From: Diphasiastrum complanatum
Lineage: Eukaryota > Streptophyta > Lycopodiopsida > Lycopodiales > Lycopodiaceae
DNA: 64,000 nt
Direction: 5' to 3'
NCBI GenBank assembly: GCA_029204225.1
Contig: CM055094.1
Coordinates: forward strand, 11,145,153 to 11,209,152
Notes under the pieces: generated by a model
What the model was told of the DNA's origin: nothing
The model's database searches: none
The model's input: only the letters and a program-made list of their open reading frames with translations
Position numbers and translations under genes: made by a program
In this document: piece by piece, positions 46,620 to 57,943 of the stretch
Layout: every line of letters begins with the position of its first letter
Numbering within the stretch: position 1 is the stretch's first letter

Positions 46620-47790
46620 CTGCTTTAGCGGCTTCAAGCTTCTCTTCTTCCTGCAAATGTTTAATCCATTGCCTCATATTCTAATACCTTCTTTTTTCTG
46701 CATGGAGATTTGGATAGACTCCAGATGCTGTTGATATATCAGTTAATAATATAGAATCAACAAGTATTGGATCTGCTACAGGTTCTTTTTGCTTCTGTGC
46801 TCTAGAAACCACCATCAAGGGTACACTTGGTTTAGTCTGAGCTTCTAGTCTTTGCTTAATTGTTATCAAATTCATAGGAGCTATAGTCGGTGGTGGTTTC
46901 AGTCTTGCTGGACACTCCTTGTAGCAATGCCCATAACCACAGTCATGACCAAATGGTACAAATCTGTCTTTTTTTGGACATTTTGCAACTCTGTGATTTT
47001 CTCCACATGCAAAGCGTCCAAGTGATGCTCTGGTCTAATTTCTAGATGCTTGTTGTTGTGCGACAACATAGATAGCATACTGTTAACACTGAAGGTCCGC
47101 TTTCATTGCCATAGCTCTATTGCTCGGTATCTCTGTAAGGTTCTAGTTCCATCGAATTAGCCGGAGGAGCCGGTTGTGTCGGTGGGGCTGGCAAATCTAA
47201 TCTCTCCGGATACCAAAACGACATTTGGCTGCAGTATCCTTTTCGTAAAGGGGTTCCTGATATCTTATTTGGGCATATCATTGTTGGATAATCGGAGGAT
47301 TAAAGTTGTAATAAGCAGTCTCATGATCAGGTGAATTGCATAGATGGCACATACTGGTTTCTATTCATTTTTTCAATTGAGGACATTCATTTGCTGTGTG
47401 ATTGCCCATACAAATGGAACAACATACATTCTCCCTGGTAGGAAAAGTCTTAGAAAACTTCTCAGGTTCCTTGTGGCTTTCCCATGGAAATCTTCCAATA
47501 CTTTGATCTTCTCATCAAGTTGCGACTGCAACTTTTTCATCTGTTTCTGCTGGTTCTTCCCGAGTTTCTCGAACTCGTTGAGCATCATCTCTGTAGTAGC
47601 ATTGATATTCGTTGATGCGATAGTGGTGGATGTCGTAGTGGTCTGCCCTGATGTATAAGGCAACATACCAATATTTGGCTCATCATCTGAATCTTCATCG
47701 AACGCAGCCTTCCGGAACCCGGATCCGTTCCGGAATGCAGCATTCCAGAATGTGATTGGAATGCAGTGTTCCAGAAGGGGGTGCTACTTA
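46620..47790 (-). pseudogene. Gag-like sequence with several zinc knuckles
   Basis: Minus-strand reading, broken by frameshifts. In order: FDEDSDDEPNIGMLPYTSG (~47650-47700), a coiled-coil-like stretch LNEFEKLGKNQQKQMKKLQS (~47520-47590), then TFPTREN and CSICMGNHTANECPQLKK (~47390-47450), CAICNSPDHETAYYNF (~47330), FACGENHRVAKCPKKD (~46980-47020), DCGYGHCYKECPARLK (~46910) and PTIAPMNLITIKQRLEAQ. The first knuckle resembles CPICSHNHTASKCP of the gypsy gag at 10760, so I take it as a gypsy-type Gag. Number and spacing of Cys/His groups are unusual. It ends where copia sequence begins at about 46610. Confidence 0.5.
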
Positions 47791-47949
47791 GGTCCACAAT
47801 ACATACTTGAATACTAAAAGCTGAAACTTGAGGTCATGCCAATAGTGTGCATACAATCTTTGTGATACTGGTGTAAGCAGTCTTTGTAATAACATTTGAA
47901 TTTTGAGTCAATATTATAAGTCAATATTCTCATTACATTGCTCATCAAA
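47791..47949. other. Short gap between gag-like region and CACTA fragment
   Basis: No recognised feature. Confidence 0.4.
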
Positions 47950-49583
47950 TAGTGCCTCATTCTTGTCATTATCTAAGTCCATACACTCATCGGATCTAAT
48001 TCTAAGTGCAATCGTGAATTTCTTTGCCTATGAGTATAAGAGCTATGCTCCTTTTCATCATCACTTTCTTCCTCTGGCCATTCTTCATTGAAACGTGGCA
48101 TCCTCATCAACGATTGCCTTTCTATGCATATTTTCATCTAGATTTCTTCTTCAGTGATTTCAGCATCAATTGGAACTTGGATTTCTTGCTCGATCAAGGG
48201 TTTTGGCTCGATTTCCGGTTTCTCGTGCAAGTCGTTTGACATATTTGATGCAGTATGTTTTTCTTCAAATATACGTCGTGACTTTGTATTGAGTTGGATG
48301 ACATATAACCACTGAGGGGATACTTGAATGGATGAAATATGATCTACAATAGACACATAAAATCAATGCACAATGTGATCACAATTTGTGTTCAAAGTGA
48401 TCGAACAAAAAAGTCATATAAAATATGGTGCAATTTGCAAGGTATACTGGTTCACACTGTCATGGCAGCACAAACGTGTCATATGAATTCATAGGTATTA
48501 CTTTCGTCGAGTCGATTGCAAAGAATCCGGACACATCCTTTCTAATCGTAGCATTGTTTCCACGATAGTTAACTTTGAACCATTTCACATTACTTCCATA
48601 GTCGACCTCATAAATATGTTGAAGTGTGCCAACATAGTCTAGGTCACCTGAAATGATGTTTGTATTGTTTGCACTAGTTCGACTCTCCTGTTGAAATTCT
48701 GTCATTATGTGTCTTTTGGTGTCAATGCCCTCAACACAAAAGTGATATCCATATGCCCACATGGCATTATATGTTTTGTACTGGCACAACATATCTTGAA
48801 AATTTATCACAACATATCTTGAACATTTTAGGATTTAGGATTTTGAACTAGAAGAACTAGAATAAAGAAATTTATATCACCCTTTTCAAATTAAAACATT
48901 ACTTACCTGCCATGAACAATTGCGTGAATTCCCACTCTTGTTCTGTCACGTGTTCACCATTTTTTGTTGCTTTTTCAAGAGTATCATAGATCCATTCACA
49001 TGTGCATGAAGAAGGTAATTGTTTTAATGGCTCGTCGTTCTCATGCAAATGGTGAGTCACCGTCATGTTCCTTCTTCTATTTTGTCTCAAGGCCACACTT
49101 CTCTCCTTTTTGGGTTATTCGTACTTCAAAATCCACTTGTCCATTCTTCCACAATTGTATAAAATGAACGTGCCAATTTTTTCACGTAACAACGCAGACA
49201 TTTTTCTTACGACTCCTTTTCCTTGAGGTAATTCACCTTTAACGCCATAACTTTGGCGCGCTAGGGTGTATTTGCGAGAGATATTCTATGGTGTAAAACA
49301 ATGATTTTTGAACAAGCCAACCTTCTGCGATGCTACCTTCTGGCCTTGTCTTTTGTCTCACAAAGTCTTTTAGAACTTTCATAAAACGATCTAGGTAGAA
49401 CATCCATCTAGTGTGCACTGGCCCGACAATGGAAATTTCATCAACCAAATGCACAAGTACATGAACTTGTATATCCATGAAAGAAGTTGGAAAATCTCTT
49501 TCTAACAAGCACACAGCTTCAATCATTTCTTGTTGTTTCAAATGCATTTCACTCCATTTGATCTCCTTTGAGGTGATCCACCT
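47950..49583 (-). pseudogene. CACTA (En/Spm) transposase, C-terminal half
   Basis: Minus-strand, multi-exon. First exon (about 49239-49583, after an acceptor TTATCTTGTAG): DUF4218, with EIIEAVCxLE-type sequence, SFMDIQVHVLVHLVDEISI, GPVHTRWMFYLDRFMKVLK and RPEGSIAEGWL. A linker frame (48899-49096) follows, then DUF4216 at 48460-48810 (YHFCVEGIDTKRH, NVKWFKVNYRGN, GFFAIDSTKVIP), a TGA in the PFVLPxQCEQVYL segment, an intron, and a tail 48138-48356 (SSIQVSPQWLYVIQL) running into an acidic NEEWPEEESDDEKEH. These two domains follow the tnp2 transposase core in plant CACTA elements. The core is absent; upstream sequence is replaced by a copia LTR at 49735. Confidence 0.8.
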
Positions 49584-49734
49584 ACAAGATAAACATTACA
49601 TAAAATATTAATGTACAAATAACAAGGCACGTTCATTTTGTATTGTCATGTCTTTTTTAATGTCCCTAGTCACAAATGAGTTTTGTAAATACCTGACACT
49701 TGATGCTTATTTATACAAAGTACTTCGTAGAATA

Positions 49735-50391
49735 TTAACGCAGAACAAATGAACTGTATCAGATTAAGTATATCAAGTATACAAGTCAATAATGCAGTAG
49801 AACACAAGATAGTAGCGGACAAAACCGCGTGCCCTACAAATCTTATTTCTATTTGTAATAAGGAGTCAAACCTCTTCTCCTAGTCTCTCCTTATCTCTTC
49901 ATACATTGTTCATCTGTCGTCTATGAATACACAGATGGTATCCAATATATACATAATATTACAGATGTGCAGATGTGAAAGTACAGAGTGGATGTGTTGT
50001 TTGTAAGAGATTGTGGGTGGCTGCAATCGTTGTCCAATCTATTAGCGCAACTGCATAGGGTGAGCATGGAAAGGGTGTGACGTCAGTTAGTACTGAAGTG
50101 AACGTTGGTGATGATGCAAAAGTGCGTCACTCTGAAGAATGGCCTTAGGATAAGATTTACAGGGTGCCTTAGCCTTTAGGACACTTTTGGCATTCAGTAA
50201 GGTAGTGTCCCCTTTTCGCTTGTCACCATAACCTGTGTAAGAGCACAGTGTCGCGATTCATTCGCCTTTTCTTCATCTGTGCGAATTTGTGTGTAAAAAT
50301 GCAGACTGCATGACAACGTTAGTAAATATGCAACATGAATGGAGGCAGATTAAAATTGGGATTTAGGAGAGTAGAAGGAGTAAATCCAACA
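49735..50391 (-). repeat. Copia 3' LTR, type C, minus strand
   Basis: Starts TGTTGGATTTACTCC on the minus strand; matches the first ~700 bases of 40624-41576. The far part of the LTR is missing, so it is truncated on the CACTA side. Confidence 0.8.
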
Positions 50392-50400
50392 CCCCCCGTT
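50392..50400 (-). other. Polypurine tract
   Basis: AACGGGGGG on the minus strand directly before the LTR start. Confidence 0.8.
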
Positions 50401-51928
50401 AATCTGGATCCGTGAATGCCTTGATCTTCAGACTGAGCAATGCACAAAATCTATTGTGTGCATTAACACTGAGTGCTTTCATGAAAATGTCTGCAACCAT
50501 GTCTTGCGTTCTATAGTATGTTAAGCTCACCCTTCTGTCGAGAACCTTGCCCTTGATGTAGTGATATCTTATCTCAATGTGCTTACTCCTAGAATGAAAT
50601 CTAGGGTTGGTCGATAAGGCAATAGCACTTCGATTATCACAAAACAAAACTGTAGGACTGTACTGATACAAATTGATGTCTGACAGCAAATTTCTTAACC
50701 AAAACGCTTCCTTAATAGATTGAGAAGCAACAATATATTCTGCTTCAGTAGAAGAAAGTGCGACAGAGGTTTGCTTACGACTGTTCCATGAAATAGGACC
50801 GCCATTGAAGAAGAATGTAAATCCAGATCTGGACTTAAAATTATCTGCATCTCCTCCCCAACTTGCATCAGAATAACCACTGAGCTGATGAAGATTGTCG
50901 TTCGTGACATCTCCATAGTAGATGCACTAGTCCATGGTAGCTCAAATATATCTCATGACTCGAATAAGAGTCTTCCAATGCGTAATTCCAAGATTAGCCA
51001 TGTATTGGCTGAGTGAGTTGACAGCAAAAGAGATATCTGGTCTTGTACAGACCATTGCGTATGTGAGAAATCCAAGTATCGATTGATACGGATAATCTCT
51101 CATCTGCTCCTCTTCTTGCTTGGTCTGGGGACATTGGTCCTTTGACAGATGCAGGCTTGGATCCATTGGTGAGTGAGCTAATTTATAGTTCATTAAATTG
51201 TATCTGTTAAGAACATTATGAAGATACCTTTGTTGAGTGATGTAAATCAGTCGATTTGTTCTGTCTCTGTGGATTTGTATTCCAAGACAAAAGTGAGCTT
51301 CGTCCGGATCAGTCATGTCGAATTCTGAATACAACATCTGTTTCGAATCCTTGACCATATTGGCATTGTTGCTGAAGAGCAACGTATCATCAACATACAA
51401 GGTGATGATAATGAAGGATTGCTGCATCGACTTTGAATAAACGTTGCAATCAACAATGCTTGGTTTAAATTCTTGTTCAATGAGGAATGTGTTGATCCTC
51501 TGAAACCAAGCTTTGGCAGACTGTTTCAAGCCGTATGGTGCTTTGTGGAGTTTACAAACATGATTCTTCATGCCTTCCAGAACGTATCCTTCGGGCTGGA
51601 TCATGTAGATATCTTCTTGTATAACTCCATTCAGGTAGGCTGTTTGTACATCAAGTTTATGTACTTCAAGGTTGACAGCTGCAGCATAAGACAGGAGCAT
51701 TCGGATCGACGAATGTTTGATGACTAGACTAAAAGTCTCATTGTAGTCGACATTTGGGATCTGGGTGAATCCGCGTGCTACCAGTCTAGCCTTCCTTCGA
51801 TCAATCGCTCCATTGGCGTTATATTTGATCTTAAAGATCCATTTGCAATCAATAATATTGTAGCCAATAGGAGCTTCGACTAATGACCATGTCTGATTCT
51901 TAATCAGAGAGGAATACTCTTTGTCCAC
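50399..51928 (-). pseudogene. Copia reverse transcriptase and RNase H
   Basis: 51928-50942 reads CKWIFKIKYNANGAIDRRK, KLDVQTAYLNGVIQEDIYM, APYGLKQSAKAWFQRIN and TLYVDD (YVDD at residues 178-181), then CTRPDISFAVNSLSQYM. A frameshift near 50940 leads to the next frame, in which the RNase H region lies (SSTEAEY-type sequence around 50750), then 50399-50689 with FCDNRSAIALSTNPRF, SRSKHIEIRYHYIKGK and DMVADIFMKALS. RT looks intact over its core. Near relative of the plus-strand fragment at 39651. Confidence 0.88.
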
Positions 51929-53235
51929 CTTGTGGGCTGTGTGCGCACTGGGCTTGATCTTCTGGGAGGATTTGACTGATGAACCGCTCCTAGGATATGT
52001 TGTTGGGTAGTAGCAATATCTTCGTCTGATTCGCTGTCTCGAAGTGGGTCAACAATAGACATGCCTGAGCCAGAAGCTCGGATTGTCGTGTCAATGGTAG
52101 GTGATGAAGGTTCTTCTTGAGCAATATCCTTGCTTTTGAGGTCGACGAACTGATCCTCGATAAAGACTGTATCTCGACTATACAAGATTTGCTGGGTATT
52201 AGGATCGTACAGCTTGTAGGTGTTATCAGACGAAGTATATCCGATCAGGATGGTCTTGAGACCTTGGAAGTCCAAGTCTTGTTAGAGAGAGCCTTGGTTG
52301 ATCTGTTCTGAATGTAAGCTGCAGTGGAGATAGCTTCAGTCTAGAATCAGTTGTGCAACGATGCATGTGCTAATATACACTTAGCAGATTCGACCAAAGT
52401 ACAGTTCTTCCTCTCAGCTAAGCCATTAGACTGAGGACTGTAAGGAGTGATAAATTGCTGCTCAATGCCTTGGCCTTGGCAGTACTCCTTAAACTCGACA
52501 GAGATATATTCTCCACCGTTGTTTGATCTTAGGGCCTTGATCATCCTTCTAGTCTCCTTTTCTGCATGCTCCTTGAAGATTCTGAAGCAGTTGAAGGTTT
52601 CTGATTTCTTCTTTATGAAATACACCATTGTTCTTATGGAGAATTCGTCAATAAAGGCTATAAAAGGCTTGGCATCCTTCAACGAAGGATTTTTCATCGG
52701 GCCACAAATATCTGAATGTACAACATCTAGCAATCCTCTAGCAACATGCTGATGGCTTGACTTAAATGGTTTCCTAGTCTGTTTACCAACTAGACACTTG
52801 ATAGATAGGTAACTCAACTTTTTCACGAGGATAGTCGAGATCAAGAACAATAGATTGTCTAGACATTCGTTGTATAGCAGCATGATTTAAATGACCAAGT
52901 CTATAATGCCAAAGTAAACCTTTATTTGAATGAATTGAAGTACTGAGAGCCTTACTAGAGGCAGAAAAGCAATGACTCTGTTTATACAAGTATACATGCC
53001 TCTTTCCGAGTGCTAGGATCTTGCATGTCCTATCAACTACTTTACATTGATCACATTCGAATTCTACTCTGTGTCCTAGATCTGTGATTCTGCTTACAGA
53101 GAGCAGATTCGTAGATAACTTTAGTACATACAGGACTTTAGAGAGTAGCTTAGACTGATCATTTGCAAAGCATAATCTTACAGTGCCTTCACCTTTAATA
53201 GCTTATTCAAACGTTATATCACATAATGTTGTGAG
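51904..53235 (-). pseudogene. Copia protease end and integrase, D-to-N in active site
   Basis: In minus-strand sense: the end of the protease region (GEGTVRLCFANDQSKLLSKV, LSTNLLSVSRITDLGHRVEF, ~53050-53200), pre-integrase LWHYRLGHLNHAAIQRM (~52900), then integrase 52347-52883: LLDVVHSDICGPM (D58), FIDEFSIRTMVYF, RSNNGGEYISVEF where RxDNGGEY is expected (Asn121), and SNGLAERKN (E157). The integrase then shifts frame and continues in 51904-52275 (KTILIGYTSSDNTYKLYDP, YSRDTVFIEDQ). Truncated at about 53235 with gag and 5' LTR lost. Confidence 0.85.
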
Positions 53236-53324
53236 ACTTTTTGTCTCATGTACAATACATCGCGATGATATACATATATCCAAAAACAAAAATAAAAATA
53301 AAAACTACACTATATTATACACTA

Positions 53325-54368
53325 CTACTCGTCAGAGGCACTAGTGTCGTCATCATCCTGCTCCGTAGATGCGCCATGCTCTACATCTGGAGCTGGTGCT
53401 ACGTGTGCCTGCATCAACACAAACAACAAATATGACAATGGTAAGTTTTTGACCAGAGATCAATCTACTGATGATATATGCATATAAGTAAATTTGATGG
53501 ATACATTGATGAATATAACTCACTATGGGGTGGATGCCCTGACGAGCTAGTTGTGCCACCAAACCAGGATATGAATCGCGAAATGCAATGTCATACTCGA
53601 ACTTGGATGAATAGCGTCCAAAGTCATGATGTTGTAAAAAAAAACAAAAATGAATGACATGTTAAAAATTTTACCACGAATTAATTCATATGTGATGACA
53701 GTGAAGGATGCATTGTAGAATATAAATAAATTACATACCATTTGGGCCTGTAGGCCTGCGTTTCCACTAGATCCTAACTTAGGATTCCCCATGCCACAGG
53801 GTCATCCTACTTGCAGCATCCTCTTTCTGCAAGCGATATTTTTCTGGATCTTTGGCCTCATCCTTGCAGGCCTTCCAATCTGGCTTGGAACACCAGGCAG
53901 GTTTTTGACCTGCCTGCCCGAAGTGTGTCGTGCACAGCCTCCCTTTTATGTCAAATCCGTTTGCTCATATCTTTTGATATGGCTCCTGGATCGAACTCAT
54001 TTTCTTGCGAGAATTCTTCCCGCAACTCCTGCATAATCCTGAATTTTGATTCTCCAGTTGATGGCACCATTTTTTCAAAAGTCTTTGTTTCAAAATAATG
54101 GGAACATAACAAATGCAACTTATTAATAAAAATTGTCCCTTTCTCATCCCTCACTACATCCCCATCAGCATTTAAATTGTAGTGAGGGTTGGAGGACAAT
54201 TCATCTGTGGCAGTGGGTGGAGATAAAGGCTTCCGCGGTGCCTTCTTTTGTGTTAACAGTCGCCCTTTGTTCGGGCGACATGGTACCAATCAAGCTAGCG
54301 GCGTAATCTTCATATACAGATCTAGATCGATGTCATCTACTGCCATTGCCACTGCCACTTCCACTCAT
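53325..54368 (-). pseudogene. Broken multi-exon gene beside CACTA, possible Ptta/En-Spm protein
   Basis: Minus-strand start ATG at 54368 (MSGSGSGNGSR), then a TGA and HRSRSVYEDYAASLIGTMSPE. After a frameshift near 54240 it continues PRKPLSPPTATDELSSNPHY, FINKLHLLCSHYFETKTFEK and MQELREEFSQENEF (53951-54240), then a shifted PAWCSKPDWKACKDEAKDP and AASRMTLWHG. A middle exon carries KFEYDIAFRDSYPGLVAQLA and ends HPI before donor GTGAGT (53518-53523). The last exon (53325-53408) follows an acceptor GATGCAG in phase 0 and encodes AHVAPAPDVEHGASTEQDDD to a TAG stop. Layout and neighbours suggest the second protein of a CACTA element (Transposase_24-like), but the similarity is weak. Confidence 0.4.
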
Positions 54369-55077
54369 GGCTGTGTGCAAAAGCTATCTGCGGATGCCGA
54401 ATAGACAAATAAAGTATGAAATGAATTCTCTCATATGTTGGACAATAATTATTTAGTCGAAGATCTGAAAATCAACAAATTCACATCATGAAAAAATTGT
54501 GAACCCAACAATATAGGGACTAATTTAAAACTTCCAAACACTCCAAGCTTGAAACATTGGGACAAAAAACTTGAATAATGTAATTTACTTGAATAACTTC
54601 CACTAACAACATTCTCTCCATGAAATAAGAAGCAATTACATTCTCCTTTGCAAATATGTCATAATATGTCCAAAGCATACTATCAACAATCAATCACACC
54701 ACCATCACCACTTGACAAGTAGCTATTCACAAAAAAAATCTTTGTTGTTAATCTACTTCTTTACAAAAAATCACTTCTCGCATCAAGCATGCACACTATG
54801 GAATTAAATTTTCTCCCTACCACCAAGCAACAACAATATTCATATCTACAATGTCATGACCAATCCAAAAAAAAATTATAAGTGACTTTCTCCTCTTGAT
54901 TGTTAAAAAATGCTTATAAATGCTCTCCTCATTTCATGCATCCACGTGTAATGAGCACTCATCTTGCTTAACAAATACTTAATCAATCAAAAGAACGAAC
55001 ATTCTTATGAAAAAAAAGAGTCTCGCACATTTGAAATACTTTACTAGAAATTGAATGTTTTGATGGATGTTTGTGTA
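54369..55077. other. Intergenic between divergent CACTA pieces
   Basis: AT-rich, no gene recognised. Lies between the starts of the minus-strand frame at 54368 and the plus-strand tnp2 pieces. Confidence 0.45.
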
Positions 55078-56300
55078 GCTTATCAGACGAAGAATCTAGT
55101 GACGAGGGCGGAAATGTCAATAACGTAAGTTTTATGTGAAGTCAATATACCATATTCTACAATGATTTTTTTGCAAGTTAACTATTATCGATTGTGCAAG
55201 AAACAACATAATTACAATTTTTTGTAGGTCAATTATTATCAAGAACGAATGTGGTGCACTTGCGTCAGATGCGACAGGCAAGTGATGCGTCAAAGACGCA
55301 CGGTCAATGAGCACATGTGGAAGTATGGAAGTAGAGTGGATGGTCAAACATCAAATCCAGAAGAGATTGAGGTTTGCTTTAAAAGCTAACACATTTGTTG
55401 CATTTATTATATTTTTTTAATATTAGGATATCTAGGTAACCATTGACTCGTTTAAATGGCACATTCTCTATTGGTTTGCTCAGACACACCATCAAATGCC
55501 ATTACATGGTCTTGATCCGAGCGTATTAAATTCCAAGCGAATAAAAGTCCTGATACAAATTAGGGAACAAATAATGAAACAAATAGAAGAAGGCGCTACT
55601 GAATTGCTACAAACATCTGATGAGGAAGATGTTGCAGTTGAAGATAAGGATACTGAGGTACTACACGATGAAGCAATGCATGACTTTTTTGAATCATATT
55701 TCACAACAACAATGAACGTGCACACTCAACGGGTGGAGAGAACATGGATGAAAGTAAAGAGTTGCATGATGATGAAAATGATATATTACTACGCAAAAAA
55801 GCTGACACTCCCTTCTATCCAGGAGAATTTTTTCTGAACCATACAAATGGAGTTCTAATAGTGTTACGTCATTGTTCAGGTATGCAAAAACCATAAATGC
55901 ATTATATTGTTTGTTAGGATTTAGAGTTATGCATTCATTTAAACACAATATCATTTTTTAGTTTATTACAAAAAATACTTCCAAAAGACCATGTGATGTT
56001 GGGAATGCGAAAAGAAGATCGAAACATGTTGAGCAAGCTTGGAATGGATTACTAAAAAAATTCATGCATGTCCAAATGACCACATTTTATATAGGGGTGT
56101 GCCTTCAGAAAAAGATCAATGTCCAACATATGGCACATCACGATACAGAACATACGTTCAAGGATCGAGTGTGCTACAAAAATTGTTACGTCATTTTCCT
56201 ATCATTCCATGACTCAACTCTTTCACCAAAGATGACAAACTAAGTGGATTACAATCTCACTATTGGCTAAAGATGTTGCAATTCTCAAGTAATGCATGAC
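55078..56300 (+). pseudogene. CACTA tnp2 transposase, N-terminal half
   Basis: Plus-strand exons joined by phase-0 introns. An exon ends SDEESSDEGGNVNN before donor GTAAGT (55125-55130). The next exon, 55228-55371 (acceptor TTTGTAG), reads VNYYQERMWCTCVRCDRQVM, the C-x-C-x2-C transposase-associated domain, with TVNEHMWKYG. An exon from 55484 carries HHQMPLHGLDPSV and an acidic stretch, a one-base frameshift near 55735, then LLRKKADTPFYPGEFFLNH. A last piece (from ~55962) reads KDHVMLGMRKEDRNMLSKLG, KIHACPNDHILYRG, CPTYGTSRYR and LLRHFPIIP, the tnp2 signature, with TGA where Arg is usual. Homology ends near 56300 before the catalytic core is complete. Confidence 0.75.
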
Positions 56301-57943
56301 ATGTTAATAAAAAAATGCAATGTATTAAATGTTGATAATGATATTTAACAAGAAAATTGGAAATTGAAAAGTATATCTGGAATGCAGCCAACCACCATAT
56401 GTGATCTTCCGATTGAACACTCAACGTTTGGTCATCGGTATTTGAAATTTTGTTCACCAAACTGACACTCACTCGTTCCAACTTTTGACCTTTGATGATT
56501 TTGGATTCATCTAATTTTATTACAATATTGATAGATTCACCCATGGATCCAGGATCCAAACTATCAAAAGACATGTGCCCCAAAACCGATGCATAACAGA
56601 AAGAGATGTGCAAATACCCTTACCAGTCGATAATCGGATCGATAATGTATACTATGATTTGCACTCGACCCGATCTTCTCGCATTTGAAATCGATATTTG
56701 GAATTTTTTTTTGCAACTGTTTTGTTAGAGCAATGTCTGATTTTGATTCTAGTCTATTGTTTTTTTTTCAAGAATTTCAAATCTCCAAGAAATATTGACT
56801 ATTTCAAGTCAATTTTTTTTATCTTTTTGTTGTCATAGAGGGACCTGGCATAGAAGCTTTTTCTAATATTTATCTTAAATTCAAGTCCCTGCTCAGTTTC
56901 TCCTTCTTGAGATCTCAAAATATGGACATGATTCATTATCACGACCTGGTGAATATTGATAAGAAAAAATATAAAGCCAAACTTAATAGGATGTTGACCA
57001 AGTTGCATGACGATTTCAAATCCAACTACACAATAAGAAGTGTAGGTTTTTTGAGTTTCAATCTGCTTTTATTTATTTATCTTTTGCTAAATATTGTCAA
57101 TTACTTGGATATTGCTTTCCCTTCTACTTCCGAGACAGGTTCTTCCAGTGATATCAAATCCGAAAAATCTAGGACTATAGATATAGAATCTTTATTTAGT
57201 GATATGACGTCAGTGATGACGTTTGTACAGATTTTGATCCTGTCCGAAATATGGCTCTGTTTATTGGACCTTAGACTACTACCACTCTTTTTCCAAATTA
57301 TAAATCTTTAATTACTTTGCTTACTTATAATATTAATAATGATGGATCTTTTTTGACTTTATCATACATATCAGATCTTTTTTATTTTATAAAAGCTGAG
57401 GCTTTTTGCATTTTGAGCAAGGAGCTTCATGAGTTTCTATATTTAATTGATTATGAGACTGATGACGTTCTCCTTGGTGTGGATGATTTAGACAAGGATC
57501 AATTTCTTTCAAGGAAGGAGTGCTCTAAAATGGATGTTGAGCATATGCATGATAAGGAAGGTGATCTTCCAAATTTGATCTTGTACTTTATAACTATATA
57601 TCATATTGAGGAACCAATGATGCAAACTATTTCACCAACAAACAAGAGCTCAAGCTATTGGTGGCAAGTTCATGATGTTTAAGAAGGGAATTAATGATGT
57701 CCTTTTTTATTGAAAAAGATCAGAAAAAAAACTAATTTGAAGATCTTGAGTAGCTTTACCATGAGCGTTGGAAATTTAAAAGAAAGGTCAATAATTACAT
57801 ATGCCATCATCGCTGCCCAAGTAAAGCACTTGAGAAAGCTTGAAGCCTAAGCCCTAACAAGCAAATTCTATGATTTTTTCCAATCTATAGTGAGTGTGAC
57901 TGCTGACATGACCTTAGGTGACCCAATACAGTACTACGTGGTC
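56301..57943. other. Gap with two unrecognised plus-strand frames
   Basis: Frames at 56907-57311 (134 aa, one hydrophobic segment SFNLLLFIYLLLNIVNYL) and 57317-57682 (121 aa, acidic, DYETDDVLLGVDDLDKDQ) run almost head to tail in different frames. They could be one old coding unit, but I recognise no family. The rest is non-coding. Confidence 0.25.
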
